Shown here piece after piece: positions 13,620-25,200 of a stretch of 64,000 bases of DNA (positions are counted from its first letter, which is position 1; each line of letters opens with the position of its first letter). The notes below the pieces were generated by a model, which was not told where the DNA came from, searched no databases, and was given only the letters and a program-made list of their open reading frames with translations. The position numbers and the translations under genes are program-made. This DNA is from Manduca sexta (taxonomy: Eukaryota; Arthropoda; Insecta; Lepidoptera; Sphingidae). The DNA lies in contig NC_051120.1 of assembly GCF_014839805.1 (NCBI RefSeq), positions 6,510,001 through 6,574,000 on the forward strand, given 5' to 3'.

Positions 13620-13760
13620 ACCGTCTCGACCATATCAGCTTTCAAACTAAAAAATACCGTATCAAAATCGGTCCAATGATTTAGGAGCTACGATATACAC
13701 TTTCAAATTATAACACCCCTTTCCGCATTGAGTGTTAAAAATCAAATTTACCTAATACCT
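13620..13760 (+). repeat. Interspersed repeat, shared with 23600-23775
   Basis: Both stretches share ATCAGCTTTCAAAC, then ATCAAAATCGGTCCA, then GGAGCTA and a downstream ACACCCCT run. Such blocks are typical of 3' ends of non-LTR elements, but there is no coding capacity here to prove that. Confidence 0.5.
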
Positions 13761-14120
13761 AGGTATTTTTATTTTTGAAAGAACGTATGATTAGTGAGAT
13801 AAGTTTATACTTGTTCAACGTATAAAACAGTTTAATAAATATGTCACTTTTTACTGATATAATATTAAACGGAAAGTTTGTAAAATTCTTTCAATGTTAA
13901 TTAAAAGTAAAAGCAGAAATAAATTACGGATTTGTATAAAATTTGGCCTGTCCTATCCTGAAGTATACTGCTTCCTTCGGGAAGTACACAATGGGACTAT
14001 TACTCCATCGCATATATTTCACACCAACGGAACCGCAAACACCGCCTAAAGAATAAATTTTGGGTTTTATATAAAGGGATTTACAAATTCTCGAACTTGA
14101 GTCAATTTGGTAAAAAATCT

Positions 14121-14275
14121 GACTGCCTCGGTGGCATAGTTGTATTGCATGCCCGGTATAATAGCGCTCTGAGGTCCTGGGTTCGAATCCCGGGTCGGGC
14201 AGTGATATTTGGGTTTTTCTGCTCAGTATCAGCCCGGAGTCTGAAATTTGTGCCCGATATGGCGATATTCTAACA
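14121..14275 (+). mobile_element. tRNA-derived SINE, family 1 (best-preserved head)
   Basis: This copy keeps a full-looking B box (GGTTCGAATCC) about 50 bases after an A-box-like GGTGGCATAGTTG, then the family body as far as GCCCGATATGGCGATA, where it is cut short. Confidence 0.8.
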
Positions 14276-15689
14276 AGCTAGCGTCCCGCGGGGCCCAACC
14301 TTTAAGCCCTGATTTAATGCTGACCTACGTACTGTGATAATTTGACTATACTACTTTATTCACCCATGCTCTAATAAATAAGGAACCGACATAGGTGTTT
14401 TTGATAATTCCTTTTTTGTTCAAATGTACTAGAAAGTAGGGTTATATTTATATTCCTTAAAATGACAAAGAAGCTTCGGGAATAATACTCAGCCTCACGT
14501 TTGATAGTTACAATCAGATACTATAATGTAAGTTTACTAATATAGTTCCGCCTATAGAAAATCTGCAGTCAACTATAAAAAAACGCCAAGCTTATAATAG
14601 TGGTACGAAAGTATACAGAGAAGACGTCAGCAACTATAACTGTAACTATCGACACCCACTTAGCTTATTAGATTAGACGCAGGTAATTTATGTTCGAGCC
14701 AACGTAATGTGGCAGCGAATAAATGTTTTTTCTTTCTTTCATTGAAAATGTCGGTCAGCAGCGTACATAATATATTTATGTGCTACCTTCGCAGACCGCC
14801 GCCACTAATTTAATCTTTTGCTCCACGCACCTAAGTCCTATCTCCCAATGAAAACAAATTCTACGCATAAAATTCAAGCCTAAAACAATGTAATAGAGTT
14901 CAATATATAACACCAAACAAGAACCATTTAATTAATTTTGTTAATAATATTTGCAATGTCATTGTCTGTTAATCGTCTGGTTTATCCGAAACACTGTTTC
15001 GGACGAGCGTGGCATCGGTGTAACATAGTTTTTTAACCTTGATGCAGAAAGTATAGTATTTCATGTCTACAATCTATCGCCTGCTTGACATTAACCTGTT
15101 CTAGGTGATTCAATGCTATGAAACCGTATTAGTAAAAGCGACATAAAGTGTTGGTCGACCTGGATTATGCCCACGCAGGTCTCCTAGAACATGGCAACGA
15201 CCAAAAGAATAAATTTGGAATGAATGAGAATCTTCTTAAAATCAAAATCACGTTTTAATTATAATAAATTAACCATCTTAAAACCGATCCAGATGTCCAA
15301 CATAAATCCCATAACTAGGTCTAATTGGGGTTACACGCGGTTAGCGTCGAACCAATAACATTAAAATCGAATAAGGCACGGTGGTTGAATTCTGCGGATT
15401 ACCTATATGATGGGTGAATGGATCAATTATCGGATAAATCTACGTGAGGGAACGAAGACGGTCGAGTTACGGCAGCGACAGAGTACCGATTACCGGCAAA
15501 TCTAGGGCCCCACTTATAAAGAGATTGAAATGGGAATATATGTCTTATTTTAGTTATTACTTTATATCGTATGTGTAAATGTGTGGATGTTAGAGTTAAT
15601 GGTAGAAACAGCTAAATGGATTTGAATGCACGTGGCATACGTGTAGACCATATCCTGAATTAAAGGATAAGCTTTTTTCCTAGTAATTT

Positions 15690-15870
15690 ACTCTCTTGAG
15701 GTGTAATGAACTTTTTGAAATAGATGGCGCTGGTGTCGTACCGGTGTCGCTATGAATTGCTACAGTATGTTTGGGACTTTTGTAGCGGGAAAGAATTTTT
15801 ACGCGAAGTCGCGAGTAATACCTGGTACGCGAGCGAAATCGCGAATAATCAGTTGTTATATATAAAATGT
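15690..15870 (+). repeat. Interspersed repeat with GATGGCGCTGGTGTCGT core
   Basis: Diverged relatives occur at 35580-35680, 47405-47670 and 55430-55685. Shared landmarks are AAATAGATGG-GCTGGTGTCGT, GCTATGAATTGCTACAGTAT, TTTGTAGCGGGAAAG and a closing run rich in GCGAAGTCGCGAGTAA. The longest copies start with a CAGAAACAGCT box. No ORF. Confidence 0.5.
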
Positions 15871-16221
15871 TAAGCTAGGTCTACTTTTAAGGAGGTCGTA
15901 AGTATTTTTGTAATACGAGTACCATTTCTTACTATTTTATTTTAAGTTAACACAAAAAGTTCGTTTATGTTACTACTTGATTCTTGATTTTAATGCTTGT
16001 TCAGTTTTGAACAAAATATAAAACATACAACAATTACCTACATAACTTTTTTTCTAATATAGTTAGGTTCTGTATTAGACGAAAATTATGCAAAGAAATT
16101 AGAGCAATGGATAGCATTAATTTGCAAAATATCTATAACATTAAAAAGTCTTTATATAAGGCTTAGCACACGTGTGCAGCCGTCATAATTGTGGTTGTCC
16201 TGCAATTAATTTGTCGCGGCA

Positions 16222-16317
16222 TCATTTTACAACCGCAATTTTCTCTTCGTACAGTCTATGATATGCGTATCGCAAACAAACGATAGTCAATACTACAATG
16301 AATTTCAGAGAGAACAT
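16222..16317 (-). CDS. Small ORF with signal-peptide-like start, doubtful
   Basis: An ATG at 16317 opens a 31-codon frame whose first 18 residues (MFSLKFIVVLTIVCLRYA) are a positive residue followed by a hydrophobic run, like a secretion signal. On the same strand a TATATAA box lies at about 16382-16376, and TCAGT, the arthropod initiator motif, follows 25 bases later at about 16360-16356. That arrangement resembles short secreted-protein genes of insects. No second exon can be proved and chance is quite possible. Confidence 0.2.
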   Translation of the reverse strand: MFSLKFIVVLTIVCLRYAYHRLYEEKIAVVK

Positions 16318-16521
16318 TCTTATAGCTTTCGTCGTGCCGAAGAAAGCGATGCCACTGAAGTCAATATGTCCCTGTTATATAAGTGCTACGACATGAATCC
16401 ATATTAATTTGCTACAGCCCATGAACAGTCTAAGCCAAGTTATAGAATCTAGGTTAAAAAGTAAAACAACAAAAATGTGCATTAAATGACATACATATTA
16501 ATTTTAAAAAATACCAAAAAA

Positions 16522-16852
16522 AGCGGCGATGGCCTAGTTAGGTGTGAAGCGGACTGCCGAGACGAATGTCCGCAGGTTCAAATCTCAAGGGCACACAACT
16601 CTGACTTTTCTAAAAAAAATATGTGTGTATTCTTTGTGAATTATCGCATGCTTTAACGATGAAGGAAAACATCGTGAGGAAACTTGCAAACCTAAGAAAG
16701 TCTCTATTAGGAATTTTCGAGGGTGTGTGAAGTCTACCAACCCGCACTAGTCCAGCGTGTTGGACGAAGGCCTATTCCCTCTCAGTAGTAGAGGAGGCCC
16801 GTGCCCAACAGTGGGACAGTATATAATACAGCGCTAATATTATTATTATCCA
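16522..16852 (+). mobile_element. tRNA-derived SINE, family 2, long copy
   Basis: The head GCGGCGATGGCCTAGTTAGG carries an A box and is followed by a B-box-like GGTTCAAATCT. The body runs through GTGTGTGAAGTCTACCAACC and GTAGAGGAGGCCCGTGCCCA to a tail of TTATTATTA units. Reverse copies are at 40325-40598 and 54763-54968. Shorter fragments of the GGAGGCCCGTGC region lie at 10835-10905, 11850-11890 and 25115-25255. Confidence 0.8.
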
Positions 16853-17479
16853 AAAAACGTCTCAACCGTTCAATTGTTAGTTTGGACAAGCTTTAATTCG
16901 GGGAGAGTTAAAACCAATACCCCTCCAACCTGGCTAAACCAATGGAACGATGTCTGAATTAGCACGCATAACTTCAACCTCAATTCCAACATTTATAGTA
17001 AACAACATTTGACGTCACCATAACCCATTTAGTACGCCATTGCTGACGTCACCATTTAAAAGTAATAATAGTAACCTCGGTAGTCAAAGGAATGAATCAA
17101 TGTATTATCGGATATCGTGGGCGGAATAAATGTGCTCTAGCAAGTAGATTCTGTTCACCCCTTCCGTTGGTAATGAATACAAAATCAAGACACCTACGCC
17201 ACCGGTCTCATTCCATTCATTACACAATCATTTCTATATATAACACTATATTCAATTTAAGAATTGCCTCGTAAAAATATAACGTTCTATATTATGTTGA
17301 CGTCATAAATCAATATCTTGTTTACACATCTTGACATCGGTTTGATACAGCCTTGGAGCCATTTTACAACGATGCGTGATATTTTTACTGCAGAAAAATC
17401 TGAAAGAATCTTTGCAGCCTATTATCACAGCATGAACGTATTGACGTTTGATGTTGAAAATAAGGACTATGTTTTTTTA

Positions 17480-17675
17480 AACGAACACGGCATAGTGACC
17501 CTACTACACCTCAAGATAAGTGAAGTAGGTTCTAATAGAATGTTGACTGACGAGAGATGATTATTCCTCGGTAGTCGACACAATTATGGCGGCTTGTTGT
17601 AACCGAATAAACACACGCTGATCCCGGAACGCGACACACTTGCGTGGGCCACTGTGGCGGGTTTTAACACCTTGT
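17480..17675 (-). repeat. Interspersed repeat with GTCGAC core, reverse copy
   Basis: Reverse complement of the 5.4-kb family: the GGTAGTCGACACAATTATGG region and AACGCGACACACTTGCGTGG are recognisable. The 80-codon ORF ending at 17560 runs partly into this repeat and is not taken as a gene. Confidence 0.5.
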
Positions 17676-18530
17676 GTATGGTGGTCGCTATTCGGGCGGA
17701 TATAAAATATATTCTATTACTATATAGCAGTATTAAAACATTTACGTCCCTATTATGAATAATGTATTGTTAATTTGTTTGCATCATTTTTACTTCGTAA
17801 CATGCCACTTACAAGAATTCTAAAAGTGAACTTTATGACAGTAAAACTGGAACGTTATTAAGCTGAATATACGGCAAAAAAAACTGCAAAGACAGCCCAG
17901 TTAGGTACATTAAAGACGATAAAGTGTCAATAATGTTTCCCTATGACAAAGTAGACGAAAAACTCGCCGCGCCCCCCCAACTTTATTGGATGAATGTATA
18001 GTGGTTGTCATAAATCAGAAAATGTGTTCGGAAGTTAGATTAAATGTTTGTTATTCGCTCACACCGAAGCCAAACTTTGTATACGATTCCTGTAACAGAT
18101 TAATGTGTGTTTTCAGTAGTTATGATACAATTCAAAATTGATAAGTACCTACAATTTGAAAAAGCAATAGTGGGGACGCATCGTATAACTTGTAGGTAGA
18201 CGCTCATGATTAAATATAGTTGAGATAATATATTAGCTAGGAGATGAAAATAAAGAACTCTTATATTTAACGTTTTGGAAAAAGATTATCAACAATCTTA
18301 TATCCTGTTATTTACAAATTACAATAATTAATAAAAACAAAGTAACATTTTTGCGCTGTTCTGTTATGGTTCAAATTCCATTTTACTCAGCTTACTTAAC
18401 TGTGTATTAAAAGTTATATCATCACCTAACCAGGAATGCCATCGTCTAGTTCAACGCGTTGCAATCTAATTCATAACTATGAAACAGACTCTACGTCTGA
18501 ACTCCATAACTCTGGCCGGTGTAGTTGTTG

Positions 18531-18568
18531 TCATTTTAAGGAAGCGCCTATGCGCTTCCTTAAAATGA
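18531..18568. repeat. Perfect 17-bp inverted repeat with 4-base loop
   Basis: Left arm 18531-18547 and right arm 18552-18568 are exact reverse complements, separated by CTAT. The arms contain AAGGAAGCGC / GCGCTTCCTT. Transcribed, this would be a tight hairpin. It is not followed by a clear T-run, so there is no reason to call a terminator. Confidence 0.85.
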
Positions 18569-19283
18569 GCCTGACTCCTCTTATCCTTCCCATTTATAAA
18601 AAGGAAATACTATTAAACTTTTAAAATAGTTCGGTGTGAGAGGACCCTCGCACGTGCAGCTGAGCGGGTCGGGCCACCTGTGTTGCCAGCCACGCGTGAA
18701 ATCGAACCCTGCGCGAATACTATTGAACAGTCCTGACTCTAAACACAATTGAGTGTGAACGAATTAGCACGCGATCCTTTTATACTGCCTTAGAATGATC
18801 ATCAAAGCGCACATTCTTCTGTATACGGGTTAGTAAATAGCACAGATTATACTATAGAACCGTATCTGTTCGCTGAACTTTATAAAAGAGAGCTAATAGA
18901 TATGTAATATGGTTTTCAGAACTGCCAAAATGGCTGTGTTGTGCTGGGCTTGAAGGAATGAAGTTTAATAAATGAATTGAATGAATAAACAGGTATTAGC
19001 TGAAATTGGTCCAAAACATATCCATTAATTTATTATAAGTATCTAGGTATAATGTTAATAAAGTAGTGTCGTGTTGGTCTTATGCTAAGTGTCCACGACC
19101 AAACAACCGTGAGATGCTTAATATTACACTTATCTCGGCCACAATTAACTGGTTTATTTCAACAAACGCAACCACATTCTAACCTTCATCCAAGGATACC
19201 GTGTGTAGTCTCTAACATGTCCAGTGTGATCTCATGAATACTAAAAGTTAACAACAAGCAGTTACAAACGAGTTTACGCAACT

Positions 19284-22200
19284 ATGTCGCAAGCGCCCGT
19301 TGATTCGAGACACGTCCCGGCGTTTGTCGCCGAGGCCGGGCCAGCACGTCTGAACAGGGGAAAGTAAGAAATAACTGAAGTCTGAAATCTACTCAGTTTT
19401 TGCAGCGAATTTAACTGTGCTCTGTGGTCTTCGAATTTCGTAAATTTCTTCATTCCAGATTATATTTGAATAGGTATTTTTTTGTTCTTCGTCGGTAAGT
19501 ATAACCGGTCTTGTGTAGAGAGAAATAACTGAAGTCTGAAATCTAATCAGTTTTTGCAGCGAATTTAACTGTGCTATGTGGACTTGGAAGTTTATAAATT
19601 TCTTCATTCCAGAATTTTTTTCTTCGCCAGTAAATATAACCGGTCTTGTACGTCTGTAGTGAAATATAAGGAAATAACTAAAGGCTACCGGTTTATATAG
19701 CTCTGTGCTCTGTGGACCGGGTTTTTTGTGAATATCTTTAAACATATTTAGATGTTTCTCCCTTTGTGGGAATTTGAATGTTACACATCTAAGCAAGACA
19801 GACTGGAAAAAGGAGAAGGCCTGATCCTAAGTTATATTATTATAATGAACCTTTCCTTTCCGTCACTAATATATTCAAACGTATTTCTTAGATCTATATT
19901 AATAAATAAAAGTTAAGAGTATGTTTGTGTCTTTGAACACACTAATATCAGTAATTACTAATCAGGTTTTGATATTTTTATCAATAACTAGCTTCCGCCC
20001 GCAGCTTCGCCCGCGTGGATTTCGGGTTTCAAAAATGGAGAAGGTGCTCAATTTGTCGGGATGTTTTTTTAATTTATGGTGGTATGCAGGTGGTTCGATT
20101 GTCCGGTCAGGGTCTGATGATGGGATCCTGGTGAAATCGAAGGAACTTTTAACCATTAAGGTTGCACACGAAATGACGGAAGCTTAAAAAATGGAGTAAC
20201 TTCTCCCGTTTTTCCCAACATTTTCCATCACTGCTATGCTCCTATTAATTGTAGCGTGATGAAAAGTATACTATAACCAGCTCAGGAGTATGAAAAATAA
20301 TTGTACCAAGTTAAGATAAAATCCGTCGAGTAGTTTTTGTTTCTATAACGGTTATACAGACAGACAGACAGACAAAAATTTTACTAATTGCATTTTTGGC
20401 ATCAGTATCGATCCCTAATCACCCCCATTTATTTTGGAAATATATTTCATGTACAGAATTGACCTCTCTACAGATTTATTATAAGTATAGATATGCAAAA
20501 GTAGCTCAAAAATTGTCCATAACAAAAACATGCATTTTAAAGTAAAACAAAAGAAATAATATCGTGAAGCCAACCAAATAACTAATGATATATTAAATTT
20601 TGTGACTGTTCAATTTAGTCGGGTCCGCGATATCACTTTTGTTGAGTTTCAGAACGCGACATTACATTATTATATTCTGTGCTCCAACGCACACTGCTTT
20701 GATGTTAGGAACACACCTACATTGCTTAGACAACAGTGAACTTTATACAATAGCAATAAAGCTCAAATTGACACTACGTATTAGTTAGAAAACGTTTGTA
20801 TGGGAAATAGAAAAATGCTGTTTTGAGGATTTTCCCGGCAATTATTCGAATTTTTCTCACCTTTTAAACCTTCCCTAGACCTCCACGAATAATTCAAGAC
20901 CAAGATAAGATAAATCCGTTCAGCCGTTCTCGAGTTTTAGCGAGACTAACGAACAGCAATTCATTTTTATATATATAGATAGGAAGCTGCAATACTTTAA
21001 AGCACTAACCTATAGGATACTTTTATCTCGGCAATATATATTTATACCGTAAAATCTTCTTTATCTGTGCGTAGCAAGCGGAGCCGCAGGCAAAAGCTAG
21101 TATTGACTAAAATTAAAAACAAATCTAAAGGAAATTCAATCGCAAAAGACATTTAACTTCAATCTGATAGTAGCCCAAACCGTCCACGGCAACTGAAATT
21201 ATTATGTACGAAACTTCTCTATCCCAAAACACAACACAAGCATTCGTTCAATAAATTCGTATGTTTTCCAGGACTTCTCAAATTACATTTTAGTAGACTG
21301 AAATAATGCTAATTTCGAACCCACCCGACGCTACAAGGAATAATTTTCAACCACAAAATATTTTTCGCCTACACTTAATATATCTTTTAACAAATAAAAC
21401 CCTGACCACGGCCTCCATCAGGGATAAATAGTAAGAAGTTTCCGGGACAAATGCGAGTGCGATAGATCACCTATTGATATCGTTGGGCTGATGTATTCAC
21501 GCCGCCCTTCGCGAGACTTGAATCACTAATTCCAACCTTGAACTATTCATCTAGTCCCTACACGATGTATGTCTAATCGAAAGTTAGGAATACACGCTAT
21601 GGTTTGGTTTTTCCAAATTCGAAAAGAGAAAAGAAAATGATTCGGTTTAAATGGGCTAACTCGACCGAGGTAATACCACTGTTTTGATGTACTGTATGTA
21701 TGAGTAAGATTTTCGAAGGCTTGAACGCAGCATTACCATCGGTGAAGGATCATTTAGGTTCCAAATTCCGACAAATTTATCTTTGAAATACTACTTTATA
21801 GTAGTGTAGTGTTCATCGGCTACAAGTAGACAGCGTCTGGGCGATGCTTTATTATTACAAAAGCGTGGGAATAGAGTGAATTTAGTTACAAATCAAATAT
21901 AGATAGAAAATTGTAATATTACATTAGATAATAACAATATATATTTTTTCAATTTACTAATAAATTACATTATTATATTTGCGGACTGTTTATGGTTTGA
22001 AAACGTAGTTATTCTTTATCCGTGCGGAGTTTTGTACGTATTATCTAGCAAAATATTATCGTTTGACAAACAAACAAAATAATATCACAGACATTGACCC
22101 TGAAACCTTTGGCTACGGGCCAAGATACGTAAAACGCTAAGGCGCTTAAGAGCAACTATGTTTTTCTCAAGTTTATCGTTCAGTAGCATCCATACACATA

Positions 22201-25200
22201 ATGTTTGCACAGTGCCTAGCTACGTAGGTACGTAACCGTGCTTATATGGATTATAAATTCGTTGAATTAGAGACAATAATAAAAATAGCTCAAAATGTCT
22301 AGTGGTTCATAGACATGTGGTAGACCCACAAACATAGAGCTCTACTATACACATACTACATATTTATAATTTTATGGTATTACCATATTGTCTCTGCAAT
22401 ATAATTATGCCAGAGATGTGCATACAATTGGACGGATTAATAACAAAAATATTAATCTATAGAGACGAATTTTATCCGCCGAGTCAATACTCGACAAAGC
22501 TTATAGTCAAATGTTATTACTAAACTGACGTTTATATTAGTAATCTTTATAGGTAGGTACCATCATAATAAAAAATAATATTCATGTATTAAACTTATTT
22601 GAAAGATGAAGAAACACTTATGTGAACATTAGCAAGTAAAATTCTGGTATAAATATAACTTTTAATAAGTTGAGAGAGTAAATTCCGACGTTTTATTTTG
22701 TAGAGCTCTTGTAACCCATCAACGTCGCTTCACAATTCGCAGACAGAATGGAACTGTTTCATTTTACACCAAATATTTACATAACAATACTGACTACTGC
22801 TTTCTTAAAGCAAACTATACTTAGTAAATATATTTAGTGTATAACTTGTTTCAACTGAATATATCGTGTTTTAACGCTATACAGTAGTCGTCAACCGTAC
22901 ATAACTAACCATACATAATTGTTCCTAAACCAACGAATTTTATGAATCCATCTTATATCACTATAATGAATTAATATAAAATTCCAAATATACACCTTAC
23001 TAGTAAAATTATTCGTTATGTTAGTGAATTAAATTAAATTACAACTTTAAATAAGCCCCACCACAAGTAACCTTTTTAAGGTAACAAATTAAATGTGTTT
23101 TTTGGTCTTTTAAATATATTATAAGTACCTAACTAATAATGTTTTGATCTAAATGTCGTCGTGTCGGGAGACCAAACACCGTAGCGGGAAATGAAAATCT
23201 TTCTTTTGCGATTTTTTGTGTCTGGGTTTAATTAAATATTTATTTAATTGTTATTAAAAACAAATTACTATATTCTTCACCATGGACTTAGATTATGACA
23301 TTATATTAACACCTACTCATTAGGACTATTCTTATGAGATCCAGATCCAGATGGGATCCAGATGAGTTCGATATTCCTTATTTACTTAATATATAAGTCA
23401 TGTAGTATTAAGTCAATATAATGGGTGTAGTCTAATAAAGAGTCTACAACCAACAACACGTCCCAACATATATTCATCCTTCCATTACAACAGCATAAGT
23501 TCAAGGTCTTAGAAATACCACCTAAGTAATAGTACCTATATAAAACTTAAATCAATCGGTTCTATGACAATAGGAAAAGAGCTTAAAACCCGGAATAGAT
23601 CTTCCAAAATTATAACTCAGAACCGTTTCAATCACATCAGCTTTCAAACAAAAAAACCGCATCAAAATCGGTCCATTCGTTTGGGAGCTATAATGTCACA
23701 CACAGATATAGGCATATATACATACACCTTAAACTTATACACCCCTCTATTTCCGTCAACAGTTAAAAAATATGTGGCAATTTAAACCTCAACCATAACT
23801 TATCTAGAAGCATGAAAAGCTTACTTATTGTATGCTAAAATGAGACACTTGAAGGCCCAAACAAAACATTCATAATTCCCCTGACACTGTGAATTCGTGG
23901 GCGACAGTCTTCTAACTTAAGCCCGACATTTATTATTAAAACACAATATAATGCTGTATTGTGAATTCCTAAACCGTAACAAAACTTTAAATGCAACGTT
24001 TTACAGCTATTCCTTTGTAAAAAAATACATAAATACTATCGCTAAGTGAGCAGGGGTACGACAAAATATCCACTAACATGATAGTGCGTCGTCATCGAAA
24101 AGGATGGCAACCCTTATCTGGTTCCTTTGTCATTATATGTTGCTGAAGATAGTACACTCTGTGAATTTTATGGGGTTTTAATGCAAATATCTGTGTATGT
24201 GGAATTATTTTAACATTTAAATAGTTTTTAGATTTATCCACCTCATGTTTTCTTTCTATACATATAAATCTTGTTGATTCTTATCGCATCGTTATTATCC
24301 ATTCGTTAGAGCCCTTGCTAGGGATAGTATACGTGTATAGGTGTAGCTACTGACTATGTAGTTCAAAAATATAGATAAATCTTTGTGGGATTTCATTATA
24401 AATGTAAGTATGACAAAAAATAATCTAGATTTAAGCAATTACTCGTAAGTAACCAAAGAATACAAGCAGCTTAAATATACGAAACTATTGAATCCATGTG
24501 AAACTCTTAGGGAAATTTATTGGTACTATATATGTTTGGCAAAATGCGCTATATCCCAGCAGTGTTCTCATAAATATGCGTGTCACAGCTCAGCGCAGTC
24601 GCCCGAACGGTATGACGGCGATATCCGATCCCGAATCTCAAGTGACATCACGGGAGCACATACTAAATGCTCGGATGAATAATGCAATATTGAAATTACG
24701 TGTAGCAAGAAATATGAGGTAAAAATTATTTTATCTTTTAAAATATGTTGGCAGATTTGATTTACTAATATTTTTTATGTTTGTTTAGCCACAACTTGTA
24801 TAAAATAAGAATATTCACCAAAACACCGGACAAGCGCGTGTTGGAGTCGCGCAGCGCAACCTCCATGCAAACTGGTAAGCATCTAAGTGCTTATTTACCA
24901 AATTTCATGATTCTAGATCGCATTGACTTACAAGTTTGATTTTTCACAACCAAAAGAGACAGAGTCTTGACATTCAGACGGACAACAAAGTTATCCAATA
25001 AGGGTTCCTTCTGAGGTATGGAAACCTTAAAAAAAACTGTCATCGGATACCGAGCCTTCTTTCAACACATATTTCTATCTATTTTTGACTAAGTACAATA
25101 ATATTAAGAATAATCTACCTACGTGAAGTCTGCTAGCCTAAACTTGGCTAGCGTGGTAAAGCCTTATCTCTCACAGCAGTAAAGGAGACTACTCCAGCAA

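Larger units (their letters stand above)
404..19283. other. Long AT-rich intergenic stretch filled with repeats
   Basis: No gene can be supported across this stretch apart from a few weak exon-like or small ORFs listed separately. It holds MITE-like foldbacks, at least three copies of a tRNA-derived SINE, one long copy of a second SINE family, and several families of short interspersed repeats. Most ORFs of 60-80 codons here are A/T-rich, overlap on both strands or lie inside repeats. Confidence 0.6.
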
